The notes: generated from the letters alone by a model not told the origin. Positions 37,301-51,046 are shown, counted from the first letter of the stretch. The stretch: DNA of 64,000 nucleotides from Gymnorhina tibicen (GCA_013399875.1 VXAZ01006360.1:248001-312000); one strand, 5' to 3'. Made by a program: numbers and translations.

Positions 37301-40300
37301 CTGTGCCATTCTGTGGGAGCAGCTGTGGAGGATACCAAGGAGTGTACCAAAAAGCACCAGACAGCTAACCTGTCCTTTCCTGGTCACCATCATCCAGAAG
37401 TTTCTTCCTCAGTGCAAATCAAGTCCAGATTGTTCTGTCTGGGTTCTGTGGCGTGCAAGGGGGCTTTCTGAGAAAAGAGTCCAAAATGTGGCAGTACTGA
37501 GGGCTGGGGAGCAGTCATTCAAGGGTATCCTTAGGAAGATTTGCTACATTTTTACTCTTCAGAAATAGTATAAATGCTATGTCAGTGACACTTAGGTGTC
37601 ATTTAGACCTTTTCATACCTTGCTTATTATGTTGCAGGGCTGGAGGATGGTTCAGTTACACAGTGCTCTGCCAGATGCTTGCTCAAATAGTAATGTTGAA
37701 TTCATATTGAGCTCCTAAAGTCTACGCATTTCCCACTGCATTTACACCACCCACCCACCCATCAGGAGCACTAATTAGAGCGGAAATATAGCTCACATCA
37801 GTCATTTATTTTTCTATAGAACCCTGAGGCACAAACTTCCTAATGCCCTTTTCTCTCATTAAAATCCAATCAACTAAAAGTATTCTTTAGTAAGTGGCCC
37901 ATGAAATAACTTTTTAATTTAAGAACAAAAGGATTTGAAAGATATGTCCTGTTTGAAATATTTGCCAGCAGTGTACCTGGAGAAAGAAGAGGTATGTGTA
38001 TCTTCAACTCATAGGAGAGATATTGGGAAAATAGCCTCCAGAAAGGATGGCTGGTGTTTCAGAGCCTCGGTACCTGCTGTTCAATCCCACCATGCATCCT
38101 TCACATTGATGTTTGCAGCTTTGGAGGAAGAAAGTGAAAACAAAAGACCAAAGCAATGACAAGGAGGAGAAGCATATTAAAAAAGTGAGAACAAGAAAAC
38201 AAGCAAAAATGAGTCTTTGCTGATACCAGGTGCAGGGACAAAGTAACTATTTCAGAAAATGCTCCTGTCAGAAAAATGCTTTGCCACAAAGGAAAGGAGA
38301 GTAGGAAGGCAACTCCAGTACTGGCTGGAATATTTTCATTCTTACTTGTGAAAAAGTCTCATATTCACCTAAGTAATGCATTCATTTAAATTGAAATCCT
38401 GTTGTGGAAACGTGCAACGCATCGTCAGCTGGAAGCTGTCGTAGGACTTGGGTTGCCATCGCTGACACACCATCTCAGCACTTCAAAGAGGTTTATTGTC
38501 ACTTGTGTGGTCACAGAGTGAAGAGGACAAACACACTGAGACACATTTCCTATGCCTTCCCCCAAACCTATCCCCATAAATGCCAGTCTGTTCCTTTAAA
38601 TACCATTTGAAACACTGATTGCAATCTAAAGAGTTTTAAAATTTTTTAAAGCGATCTAAATAATTTTTTTGGTGAAAATTACGATTTTCATGTGCCTGAT
38701 TGTAGGATCAAAGCCACCCTTGTTCTGGGCTGGGTAAGTTTGCTTTTCCTTCATGCGAGTTACTATTTAGAACATCATAGGCTTCTGACTGGCTTAGCTA
38801 TCACATGGTGGTGTTGATGGAGAGGAGATGTCACTTGGAACTCCAGTTTTTTGGTTGCCTTTCAATAAACATCATGTAAGCCTGGTGCTGGCTCACTCAG
38901 GAAGGAGAATAGAGCTGGACCATAGTGCCTGTCTGTGCAGCCACAGGTGCCAGGCAGCCTGACAAACAAGGTCCATTATTAAAACCAGAGAAATACATGG
39001 AGAAAAGGCCTGCTGTCCTGCTCACAGAGCATCATGTCTGGAAGCTGTCCTTCCAGAGAAACCCCCCTAAGGATGAACACCTTACCAGAGACAGGCACCC
39101 CTCTCCCAGATATGTTGCTGGGCATCTGGCACTTCAGTAGGAGCAGAGGGTTAAAAGACACTTAGAACCTGCTCTCACCCCAAGATTATGAGCATGGAGA
39201 AAAAGAAAGGAGGAGGGTTTAATTTTGCTTTTATTAGATCCTTGCCTTTTTTTTTTTTTTTTGCCAGGGTTTTAAAGGTAAGAGCCTTAGAGCAAAAGAG
39301 GGAATGAGTCACAGCAATAGCTTCTCATTAAACTAATGACAAGACATATAAACAGAGGGGGCTCACTTGGCCAATGTTCCTGCTGTCCACGACACTAAAC
39401 CATAAGAAATTAAACCAGAAAAAAAGTCATGTAGTGTGCCTCCGACCGGGCGTTCCAGTTCCTTAAACTGGAAATGCTAACATTTGATTTAAAAACAAGT
39501 TACGCACTTACACCAGGTGCCCTGTAGGTGGATTGGGTGAAAAGAAGTGAAATCAAGTTTCAAGCTCTGCAGTTTGCACCTTTGTGTGCACTGGGTAGTA
39601 GCACCTTTGTTGAACTACATTTCCAAAGGCGAGGACTTTGTCACTGTTCTCATTCCTCTCTTTTTAACACCAAGTCAATTACACAGGCACCTCCCTGGGT
39701 TATGGTAGGTGCTGAACACTTCTGAAAAATACCCTCTCAGTAAAAGCCATTATTTGCCACCCTGACTCCATAAAAATCAACCTGCCAGAAAAAAATGAAT
39801 TCTGAAGGGCCCCATGCTAAAGCCTGTCTCCACAGAATACTCCCTGTTCAGTATTAGAAATATATATGAATGATACTCATCAAAAGAGATTAAAAAGGAA
39901 ATAAGATGTTAATCTGCAGAAAACATCTTACTGCAAAACTGTTCTACAGTGGTCAGCCAGAGATTTCAGGGAAAATAAAGTCTCTGGAACTGAGAAAATA
40001 ATACTGGAATTGTTTTTGGAATTGCAAACACTTGGCAGTGTTCAGACTCAATTTTCAGCAGTGTTTCCTAGCTAATATTTACAAGGTTTTCAAACTGAAA
40101 TTTTTAGTTGAAAGGAACTAAAACTTCAGTCATTACTTTGAAACATTTTGATAACATTTTATTTTAAATGGGGACTTGCAGTTCCTGGTATGCTTGACAC
40201 AAACTGTGGACATAGCAGTATTAATAGCAACTGGTTTGAAAGCAAAGATTTGAAGATCAAGTTTTTCTAGCAACAACTGTATGTAATTGGGTAAGACCTC

Positions 40301-41389
40301 AATCCTCTCAGCCTGATAATTTTAGGTGTTGGAGCAATTCACGTTGAAGCCAGCTTTGGCAAAAGTGTCTAGCTACAACATACCTTTTTGTTTCATAAAT
40401 GCCTTACACACAGCTGAAGCTCCTTCAGCTCCATGGTAAATGTAAAGGAAATGAGGAAAAATGTTCCTTTCATTTCCTCTCCTTTGTGCAAAGGCCAAGG
40501 TTTAACATACAAAGAAGAATAATTTAGAACAATACCTATTTTTGTAACAGGCAATCAGGGGAGCTTCTCTATACAAAGGATCTTAACAACAGAAAACAAA
40601 AAGAACAGAATGTTAAAAGCACTAAAACCTGAAAAGAAACGTAAGGCTGACACAAAAACAGCCCAACAGATTAAATTACACAAATATGTGATCTCCCCAT
40701 TAAATTTATCCACTATGAAATGGACAGCATTTCTATATCATAAAACATGACAGTTGAGCAATCATTTATTCCTGGCATTGCTCAGTGTGCGGTAGAAGTA
40801 CAAAGAGAAAAATTAGTTTTTCACTGACTATCCTTTGATAATAAACAAGGCATTATCTTGGCAATGAAAAAATTAATTGCAAATTGTCGAAGTTGGGTGG
40901 GGGGCTGGGTGGGGGGTTGCCAACAAATTGTAATGGAGATATTTTTGAGCCTTCAGGTATAAGTAATTTTCTCTACTGGCTTTTAGAGAGAGATGTTTCA
41001 AAAGAAGAAGCTAAAAATAAAAGGACATCATTACTATTAAACACCATCAAGCTGACAGACACTTCTGTATTAAGATGCAAATAAAGTCTTCATGTCACAG
41101 ATGATGACTCCTGTTATTTTCAGTTCTTTGCCAAACTTGAATTTTTTAGGCCAACAGTTTTCACAAGAAGAAATTGCTTCAGTTTGAACACGTTTGTTTA
41201 AGCTCTGTGTAATGCCATTCGGCCTTCTCAAAAGGTGGGATTAAGAAAACTATCTTTTGTTTTGCTCATCACAAGTTTTAAAATGCTTTTTAATTAAGAA
41301 ATCCTAGCATTGCCACATGATTTATTCCAGATGACATTCATCTCTACTGACTTGGTATCGAAGCTGTTCTTTGTGCAATCCCCGTGCAA
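34357..41389. other. Unique non-coding sequence, no gene seen
   Basis: No gene is supported. Simple tracts are CACC/CCCA at 37745-37761 and sixteen T at 39247-39262. The plus-strand frame at 38404-38610 includes a Cys-x2-Cys pair but lacks the zinc-finger histidine spacing. Confidence 0.55.
39247..39262. repeat. Poly-T run (16)
   Basis: Sixteen consecutive T. No LINE or SINE body is recognised beside it. Confidence 0.95.
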
Positions 41390-41640
41390 GTTCATTGCCA
41401 TCTCAGCTTCAGTTTCAGCCAAGGCTGATGTGTTCAACACCTTCTTTGCCTCTGTCTTCACCATATAGGTCTCCCAAACCTCTGTGCTTAGTGGAAGGGT
41501 TAAAGTAGGCGAAGGAACAGCAATGCAGATGAGTTGAAGGCTATTTGAGAGAACACGAGCAACAGAAGTCTTTTCTCTATCATATTTGAAAGACTCTGCA
41601 AAGTGGGGGAAGTCTTTGACACCTGAAAAACTGCATCTTC
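41390..41640 (+). mobile_element. CR1 LINE fragment from the middle of ORF2
   Basis: The plus strand at 41421-41462 encodes KADVFNTFFASVFT, which matches the CR1 ORF2 linker between endonuclease and reverse transcriptase (consensus close to KAEVLNAFFASVFT). It is followed by 'ggtctcccaaacctctgtg' and 'agtggaagggtt', which match the CR1 nucleotide consensus next in order, and then by 'tcatatttgaaagactctg', corresponding to the I-I-F-E-R-S stretch. The frame breaks straight after the FASVFT motif (TAG at 41466-41468) and a block seems deleted before 41570. This is a fragment without the usual 3' end. The 167-codon minus-strand frame at 41294-41797 is antisense to it and is rejected as a gene. 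Confidence 0.75.
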
Positions 41641-44600
41641 TCACCAGAGCGTTGAAGTCTGCATCAAAATACAGACATGAAATGTTGTACAAGCAGTCAA
41701 AAGTCTGGTATTTTTTAAGTGTGCTTGCCTTTATACCCATTACCATTTTATGATATTGTTTTTGTAGTTTGGATTGGTGAAGTCTTGCAGCAAGCATTGT
41801 CCCTTACCTAACTCTCAAAAAGGCATCCAAGTGAATAGGGAGTCTGCGTGGAAAATGGTTTGATATGCTCGTCAGCTGAAACTGAGACAGCAGTAAAGTT
41901 CAAATAGTGGTGTTAAAATGGTAAGCACCTTCTAAAGGAATTTTAGTTCCATCTGGTTTAAAATGGAAGAAATTATGCTGTTATTGCTAAAAGCCCACAG
42001 TTTTGCTCTCTCAAATACTAGGAGATAAAGGAATGTTCACCTCCTTTTCCCAGGCTCAAATTAATCATAGCAGTACGGACCAAGGAAAGGGTTAGGTATC
42101 ATCTGGTATCATTCCAAAGGACATGAGACAGGCCAGTGCTGCAGATTAAAAAACTACTACAGTCCATTACGCAGTGGGAAAGAACAGAAAGTTGGATGTG
42201 GAGAAAATAAATACGGAAAACTGACCTGAAGGCCTACATGTGATTAATTCCAATTCCACAATCTCTGAATTGTAAGTCCAAGAATACACTTGAACACTTT
42301 CTAAATCTGGACTTTGTCTACCAAAAGATCTGATCTCTGCAAGCAGTTTATTCACAAGAGACAAAAAATTTGGTGCTAGGCAATGAGTAATGCAGTTACT
42401 CACAGTTCTTACTATCCAGTGTCCCGAGCAGGAGAAAGTATGAAAGTAATTGATGAAAATCAAGCCCTTCTGGATGCTAATATCTAGGCAATTGTTGAAA
42501 AAGAAACTTATGATCAATAACTGCAAATGCAGTAGGTAGCTCAAGAAGAATCACTTATTACAATTCTGAATTTTAGTAACAGTGAAAATGTCAAAGACAC
42601 TGAGAAACCCTTTCTTCTACCAGTAAGCTGACTTAAAAATAAATGACTGATAGAGGTTGAATTGAATAATAATTGCAGTTAAATAGTCTAATATGACTAA
42701 AGACAATATGTTCTTCAACAGAAGAATTACCTACTTATGCACTATTGTGAAAAGACAAATTAGATATAAAAGCTGTTTCTCAACATCAGTAATATTTATC
42801 TAAATAGAAAAATTCCCTAAGCTCAAAATGGCACTAATAATTATATGCTTCTATAAAGGAATTCCACACCAGATTAACATTTAAAATACATCAAGCTTTT
42901 AAATTCTGGACATGTTACTTGGTGTGAATTTGCAGATGAACTGAAAAAACCACATTCTTGATTATTCATTATATTGTCTTAGTGGTCTTAATAAATGTGA
43001 TGGCCTAGTTTGAGACAATTTGTTCACAGGCCTTATATCTAATCTCCCTTTATTTATGAATAGTTCTTCCCCTGAAGTTTTTCAGGAAATGAAATGCTGG
43101 GATTGGAAATCTCCAGAAGTGGATTGACAAAAAAACCCCCAACAATTTATGCTACAAAACATAGCAATTTTGTGTATCTCTATGCTGAATCCTTACATTG
43201 ACTTCTTGGTCAAAATATATCAAATGCACTTGCAGGCCTGAGATGGCTCTTTGTTGAAATTTAATTCCACCTCACATATGGGTTTTCAGAAGAAAAAGTA
43301 CAATCAAGGTAATTAATCAAACCTCTGTGATGTAGTATATAAGTAAAATAGGCCAGTACCATTACTGGATTTCACATGAAACCGGCCTGGTGTAAACCCC
43401 ACAAGTATAATTACAGAGAGGCCAGATGATCACCAAGTGACGCAGTTCATCACTCAACACTCACCATATTTGAATTCTGCAATAAGCTATTTTCTTGCTA
43501 TACAGGGCAAGAAGCTGTTTTCTCATTTTCTTGGGTTTGGAATATTTCAGATTCCTCTACCAAACTGGGATAAAACCCAAGAACCTCAAAGAGAGCAAAA
43601 TGAAACAAACAAACAACCTCTATCCCCTACAAATATAGTTGTAGAGTAGTGGAAATTCTTACTTTTAGATGCTGATCTTTTTCATTTAAAAAATCTTACT
43701 TTTCACTGTAATTACATTTCAGAAGGAAAGTATTTCTGAAATGAAAAAGCAGAGCACTTCTTTTTGAAGATACTGGAACAAGATATCAAACAAACGTCAA
43801 TTTTTTTGACTTGGAATAAAATACCAAAAGCAATCTATTGTCATAAAAAAGTATAGTTTTGACAAATTGGCATTTTCAAGCTAAAAAAAAAAGATCTTTC
43901 TTGCATTTCGTATTCAGCTCTACACACCTCCAGGATGCATTGTAATGTGCTGACTCTTGTGTGATTGTGTACATGCATTAGGAACAAAATCAGCCATGGG
44001 CTGACAACCAGATGGCCTCCTATGATTTTGGACTTCTAAATGTAAAAAATAAACAAAATGAAGACCATCAAAAGGATATCTCATACTGTAATATCCCTTT
44101 CAGAGAGTTTTGAAAATATTTTTCTTCTTGATTCTGTCTGGAATACTACAAGATGACTACCATAATATGTTCCTTGTTAAACAGATTAATTTCCTGCACT
44201 ATCCCCATTACTTTTTTGATATATACTCAATTACATATCTATTACTAGGGGTATTTCAATTATGGAGGATGATACCACAACTTGAAGAATTATGAACTGA
44301 GAGCTTAATCAGCCAACTAAGTACCTGTGAATATAATTTGTAAGTATAATGAGTTAATTTTTTCTCCATACTTACAGCTTCATGTCCCCAGTAATTGCAG
44401 TGCTCAAGTGGAAATGGGAGCTGCAGGTGGCCCTGTATCCCAACAGCAGCCAGCAGGTCACAGCAGATTGCACAAGTGCCCGGGTCGGTTCTCCCAGAGT
44501 GAGCTGGCTCCTGCCTCCTCGTGCTCTTCAGTAAAACATCGAACATCTGAGCCAAATAGCGGCTGGATTTTTCTTGAAAAGGAAACGTGGGGCAAAAAAT

Positions 44601-47600
44601 CTGCCAATTTTCTACCCTCCTGACCTCAGAACTCTGGGAAACGGGTCAAAATATCCCAAACAAATTTTTAAGGCAGTCCAAATGTAATGTTGATGAGATG
44701 GTTTAACAACGACTACTGAACTCTGGTGCATCCCAAGGCAGAACCTGGATCTTGGCAGGGATGGGAAGGAGCTGGCATAAGGCAAGCTGTGCCCAGGACA
44801 CCCTGTCCTCCCTTGAGCCACAGAGTACTTGGCTCTTCGCCGTTCTTTTTCTATATATGCAGTTTACAGAACCCAATTGCACAGGAAAATTGGATGTCAG
44901 TGGCCGTTGCACTCCTTATTTTTCTCTTTCTGCTGATGGAAATTTCTTATCAGTCTGACGCGCAAAATGGCAGGCAGGGCAGCATGCTGTCAGAGCTGGC
45001 AGGCTGGAGTCTTGTCATATGTCACTTTGGACAAGGGAGAAATGGCGCACAGCAGCATGGTTAAAAATAAATTTTCACATAGAGAACTCAGGAAAGGAAA
45101 CCTGGCTGACAACAAATGGATTGGAGGTAGGAGGGAACACCAGTCAGTCCCCACAGACACGTATTGTCTTCCATGGGAGTACAGCTGAAGAGGAGGAGGG
45201 GATGGAGGACCAGAGTTTCCTGAGAGCAAAGCAGATGGCTCAGGTAGTCAGCGGGCAAGGCCACCCAGTCATCAATACGATGATTTGCAACATAATTTTA
45301 GACTATGCCTTCACATTTTCTTGTCCCAATCATGTGATAAAATAAGAATAAATCTTCTTTATAAGTGATGCTTTGTTGTCGTTTATCTATTTGCTTATAC
45401 AGCACAGCTGACATGGCTCTATAAACAGTGTGCTGTGGCTAGTGATGAAGCTGAAAAATATGTGCCAAAGCAAGAGGTGAACAACATTTTTAAAGCCACT
45501 AAACCTTTTCTGTTGAGTTTTAATTTGGAACAGATTTCTTGTCATTATCATTATTACTTTATGTTGTACATTGTTATTGTATTTTTATGACTGTGATGTA
45601 TAGAGCTTGTCACAGAATAAAAGGTGTCACTTTCCCCCCAGAAGGTCACTATTTAAATTTAAGACAAAGAATATCAATAACATCAGACAGATGAAGAGGC
45701 ACCTTCAAGGAAACAAGTTCTAATTGGCAAGATGGGAGGGAATTTCAGATTGCCAAAAAAGAGAAGCTTTTCCACAGCTTTTTATAGATATTAGGTAAAG
45801 GAAAATTAGGGGAAGTATTCTGAATGACAGCAAGATAAAGTAGATGTTTATGGCATTATCGCCACAGCATGGGAGAGAATGGAAGCAAGTTATCACAAAT
45901 GTGTTCAGAATTTAGCAAGCAGGATATTGGAAACAGTACAGCAATCAAAGATAGCAGTGGTCTTTGAAGAGCTGACTGACAGGTGACAGGCAGAGTAGGG
46001 CCTGGCCATGACAGGCTTTGAAAATAGACACGTCACTTAAATTTAGTGAGATAAGAGAAACAAGATGCAAAGACATGGGAAATAATAGGCAAGAGGGAGC
46101 ACTCTGAACAGGTAAGGGGAAAAATGTGTTTATCAGTGCTGGAGGAAAAATATGCTGCAACAAGTAGGACAAGCTGATAATGAGAGCTGTAAAAGAGACT
46201 TAGCCATGTGGATGGAGACTGCAAGCATGAAATTGATGCAATTGCTGCTCAGGGTGAAGTTCAGGATGTCAGGAGATGCAGAGAAGCTACAGATGAACCT
46301 GACAATCAAGCTAGGGACCTAGAAATGGGTACTACCTGAAGGAATTAATAATAAAAGGAGGCAGTGATAAATCTCTGGTAAGCATAGGTGAAAGCTGCAT
46401 ATCCATGGGGAGGTGTCAGAGAAGCAGGCTGAGATCGTAGTGTGTATCAATAGAGCCATGGGCTGTCTTGTTGGGGACTGAAGGAAGATCCAAGGGAAGA
46501 CAGTCACTGCAACCAGAGGAAGACAGTGCTTTTTGGAGGAATAAATCATGAAAAAGATGACAACAAGTCAGGAAAGATACTCCTCTAGCACAAATGCCAA
46601 GCTCCTCTGTGCGGAGTAGCTGAGTAAGAGCTTAAGGAAATGATGTAACAATGGAAACCACCTCCAGAACAAGATACAATCAAAATTTGAGAGTAAGGTT
46701 CTTTCCAAGGGGCAGGGAAAGAGACAATAGTTGTAGGAGGCAAGCAAATTTGAAAAAAATGTTTTAAGATGGAGATGGAAAGTTTTCTGCATGATGAGAA
46801 AAGATGACCAGGGAAGTGTGAGAAGAAAGGGTAAATGTAAATGAAGGGATAAGAAAAGTTCTGGGGTCACCAGTAAGGACTTGCCAGGAGAAGTGAATTT
46901 TAGCATTGTCCTAGGTACTCTATTCTGCCTTAGCGACATTACTCATGGGTTTGTGAGCTGCTTAACTTGACTGCGATCCAGTTTTCCTCCTGCACAGCAG
47001 AAAGAATCATAAAAGTTTTTTTAAAAAGTGAATGGAGGGTTTTGCTAACTCTCATTCTGATTCAAAGACAAATGGCAGAAGATTTTAAAGGATAGTAGAA
47101 CCAGTATATCTGATTGCTTGTCACAATTTAAAGGTCAGTCATGATGCTGGATTGTCAGAAGATTAGATCCTATGCAGGAGAAACTGAAATGATAAAATGA
47201 CATTTTTAACTCCACACAATGGAAATGACAGTCTCTTTTGTGAGCTGAGTGCCATCATTTTGCTGTTGGATTCATAACAATTTCTTTCTCTGAGAAAGAA
47301 GTTAGGAGGGCTTGGATCAATGACTATGGCTCCAAAATCATATAAAGGCATAGATGTTTTGCTCTTGAAGACCCAGTGGTGCAATGATGAAGTCACTGGG
47401 TGGTATACTACTGATTTCCAAAAAAAAATTATCCTCTATGATCTAAGGCAATGTCTGCATTTTACCAGATGATCTGATAGATAGAGAGATCCAAACAATA
47501 CTGATGAATGTCTTTTGAGCTGGGGTGAGTTTCCACTCCATGCTGACCCCTGTAACACCTTGGTCTTTGACCATATGGAAGGCTGATGAAGTAGTACCTC

Positions 47601-50135
47601 ACATCTTTTTAACTCCTCTGAAACCAGGAGATAAACAGGAAGTTTCAAAGGGAATTGGAAAAGGAATTACTAGATAAGGTCAAACTCTGAGGTGTCTGAA
47701 TTAAATGTATCATACATTTTCGGTGTGAATCCCTTACCTAAACATGAGATGCTTTAAGTACAACCCTGTCACTTAGCTGTTGGTAGTGAGGGCACGGGCT
47801 TCCCTTAGGTATGGTGCCACATTTGCCAGTCCTGATGGAGGCCTCTGACGTTCTGTGAAACCTCAAAAGTCTCCAGGACAACTGAGCACAGCCCCTTCTG
47901 TCTGCAAAAGGAAGGGAATATGGATCTTTCAGTCTGGGAAAAAAAAAAACCAAAACAGAACCACATTTTGAAATCAGATTTTTTTTTTCTCTATTCATTG
48001 TCTCTGTCCTTTTCTAGAAAGAAATTGGAGATTTCTTCTTTTGGAGACAGCACAGTTTTACTCTGAAATAAAATGGTCATCAGGATTCAGAGTTAACGGC
48101 TAAACCGGAACATGTTGTTTGTCATTTCAATGCAGTTTTGTTCTCAATTTTTAGACACCTAGCTGGCACTTCTGGAATGTGAGTTATCCTCACACTGGCT
48201 CATTCACTAGGTACCTCTCTAGTAGTGCCTTTTCCTGTTGTTTGATCATAAGAGGAGCCTACATAGACACTCATCTTAGGGATGATTATTTTGGAGTAGA
48301 ACAATTAAATCTATGGGTTGGATTCCTTTTTTCTCCAACCACAAATATCTATGGCAGAGATATTTATTTCTGAATTAATTACATTAGACTCCATTTGTGC
48401 TCACTGGGGAGAAATAAGGACACAATTCATTTGACCTATTTTGCTCTAATCTCATTTGAGCAAGATAAATTTTGTCCTAGGGGTGCCTATTAAGGGATTT
48501 TATGGAGATAAGAGCAGATGTAAATGCCCCTGCTCTGGATACCTTAAAGTGTTACACTTCAAATGTGTAAATAGATCTGCCTGTAGCCAGATTTCAGAGA
48601 TTCATTAGGTCATTGGTAAGATCTGATTAACTCTGATGGTCTGGATGGTCTAAAGGGCACGGTGATCCCACATCAGCACTCACCACAGGCTGGCATTGGA
48701 CACAGCTAACTTCTGTCTTCCCCTTGTGCCTCCCAATGGCACATCTGGCTCGGAAGAGGGGACATTAGGTGGGCAGAGGGCACAGTGTCCACAGCCAGGG
48801 ACAGCATGCAGGTGACCATGTCCCTGACCACAAAGGGTTTGATTAACATGGGAAAGATTCCCACTGTTCACTCCCACAGTTCCTACTAGCCAAACAGGAA
48901 GTGCTGTCCCCTCATGGGTGGCAATGATGTGCCTGGGACAGTGAGGTAATGGAAGGCCTCTGGCTTGTGAGAGAGGAGAAAGGAAACAGGCATTCCTAAT
49001 GCAGATCTGATGATCGTGAGAAACCCACTCCAGAAGACTCTGTAGTCTGTCCACAGTTCCTTCCCCTTTTCAGTGACTGAGCTGGAGGTGCCTTTTCAGC
49101 TCTCCTGGCTCTGTTGTTTGTGTAACTGCTGAAGATCAGAAACATCCAACAGGGCAGCAGAAGTAATCATCCTCACTATTTTTTCCTTTATCAATTACCA
49201 TTTGTGCCTACAAGACAAAATTAACAACTCCAGTTGCCAGTGGATGCAAGCTGGAGGAAGTGATGAGCACATGAAACTTTTTAGACCTAAGCTGGAAACA
49301 GAGAATTTAGCCAGACTTAGGAGATCTCTGCCTCACATGGGATACAGATACTATTGGTTTGGGTCTCCTTTCTCCTTTGGGTCTCCTTTTTTTATTTGTG
49401 GGTCTTCTCGCAAACAGAACTCAAGAGAAAACTTCTATGGACGTACTGGTCTGGAGCATAAGGAAACTTAGGGAAAAAATTAGGTTTTAGAGATCAGAGT
49501 AGTAGGACTTGTCATGGAATTGCCCAGGGAACAGCTCATTAACTGAAGTAAATTGAAGTGTACACTCTCAGTGGTATATCTGTATAGATACAGTAAGTGA
49601 CTTGTACTTAATTACTTTGTGTGTTTAAAAGGGAGTATCTAACAATGAGAAAACACCTCCATGATCAAGCTCTTTCCACTTTGAGATAAGCCAAGCCAAT
49701 AGGGAAAAGCTTTTCGTATTTATCAGCATTCCTATGCAATATTTTTGCACTCCATTACCATATCTAGCAATCAGAGATTTCAGATTAATTTCCTCAAAGT
49801 CACACTTAGCAGAGAACCTGCTTTGTTTCCAGCTGGATCAGTCCCCTGCACTGGGTTGCTGTTGCTGCTTGGGAACAGGGCAAGAACAAGAGCTGGTTTT
49901 CAGCTGAGAAGGGGAGACATTTTCTTTTTGGCAACATCTAATTGGCAGGGTTAATTAAACTGTTAATTAAGGGTAGGCTGCCCTCCGCAGCCCCTGCCAT
50001 GCTTTTGTGAGTATGCATCCCTGAAACTGCTCACTACACTATGATTTGCAGGAGTATCAGTTCTGGTGTGTGGGAATTGACTGGGACAGGGAGCAAAGGG
50101 AGAGCATGGCGAATGTGTGGACATTGGCCCAGAGC
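41641..50135. other. Unique non-coding sequence, no gene seen
   Basis: No gene is supported. The region 44370-45250 is somewhat richer in GC with overlapping short frames on both strands, none recognisable. At 47940-47949 and 47979-47988 a run of ten A and a run of ten T face each other about 30 bases apart. An imperfect repeat of 'tttgggtctcctt' lies at 49358-49390. Confidence 0.55.
45930..46960 (+). other. Purine-rich block
   Basis: Over about 1 kb the plus strand is strongly enriched in A and G (many GAGA, AAGG and GGAAG words). This explains why four or five minus-strand frames rich in Leu, Ser, Phe and His open here (46033-46224, 46319-46549, 46568-46939). No motif identifies a protein or a transposon. 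It may be an unrecognised old repeat or a transcribed strand-biased region; I cannot tell which. Confidence 0.5.
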
Positions 50136-50186
50136 CATAGAATCGTTTAGGCTGGAAAACACCCTTAAGATCATTGAATCCAACCT
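50136..50186 (-). mobile_element. CR1 3' end fragment, minus strand
   Basis: 'catagaatcgtttaggctgg', then 'aaaacacccttaagatcatt' and 'gaatccaacc', form the reverse complement of the last 50 bases of a CR1 element (…GGTTGGA…GATCTT…AGGGT…CCAGCCT…ATTCTATG). One terminal 8-base unit survives. Nothing further 5' of the element can be traced. Confidence 0.75.
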
Positions 50187-50554
50187 TTAAACATGGTGTT
50201 TGCAGCAGGTTTCAAACCAAGTTTGCTTATATCATAATTAGAAATATTATTAGAGATTTAAAAAGATCTGAAATTCCAAATATAGTTAGTGCTGCTATTC
50301 CCATTTATAGTTTTCCATTCTTCTCATTATTTAAAAAAAACGGTCCAAGTGTTAAGAAAGTAAGCTGAAGTTTGTTTAGCCTCCCCTTTCCAAGCCTCTG
50401 GTTGACTCCTAGTCCTATTCCTCTAATCTTCTCTCTTTCTCTCCCAAACTGCTTATTGTGTAAGCAGCAAAATGTGCAGACGTCACTGTGACTGTTTCCT
50501 AGGCCACCCTGGAGGTTTACATGCACAGGGGGGTTTTGTCACAGACTGTCATGC

Positions 50555-51046
50555 TGTAACAGCGTTGGAGATTAAAATAAATTTACTTATAAAATATTAG
50601 AAATTGTATAGATTAGAATTTGATTGTAACTTTCTTACAGCTTAGCATGAGTGGGGCCTGATCAAAACTTAGCATAGATGAACTTTAAATTAATTCTGTT
50701 TGTTAGGACAAACAGCTGAGCGGGAGCATAAACAGAGAAAGACAGATATCTCCAGATAAGAGTTCAGACCCTGGAGGGCCTCAAGGCTGGCCCAAGCTGG
50801 AAGATAAGAACAATTAAAGGCCTTCCCATGCAGACATGGAGGAAGAATCCAATGAGGTGTTAGAAGACCCCAGACCACAAATCTTCACTGGGCCAAGAGG
50901 CACATGCAGGGCATGAAAAGAGCACATGAAGATTGGGAGCACAGACATTATAAAAGCCCAGAGGTTTCTTTGTTTGGGGTCCCTCTCCAAAGACAAACAG
51001 CTTGAGCTGAATTAAACCAACTCACAGAACCTAGGGGTTGAACCCC
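50555..51046 (+). mobile_element. Possible LTR (TATA box and polyadenylation signal)
   Basis: A TATA box, TATAAAAGC at 50951-50959, is followed 60 bases later by ATTAAA at 51011-51016, a spacing like the R region of a retroviral LTR. The segment opens TGTAACAGCG at 50555. No target duplication was found with the ends tried, and no primer-binding site or internal retroviral sequence is recognised. An ordinary promoter-like coincidence is equally possible. Confidence 0.3.

Noticed and set aside
38404..38610. Cys-x2-Cys pair suggesting a zinc finger
   Set aside because: The histidines do not have the spacing of a C2H2 finger, and no tandem fingers follow.
41294..41797. 167-codon minus-strand open frame
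   Set aside because: It lies antisense to a CR1 fragment whose ORF2 motif reads on the plus strand, and its own translation resembles nothing known.
47940..47988. Run of ten A facing a run of ten T as a possible transposon tail or stem
   Set aside because: No element body or target duplication adjoins, and such runs are common by chance in AT-rich DNA.
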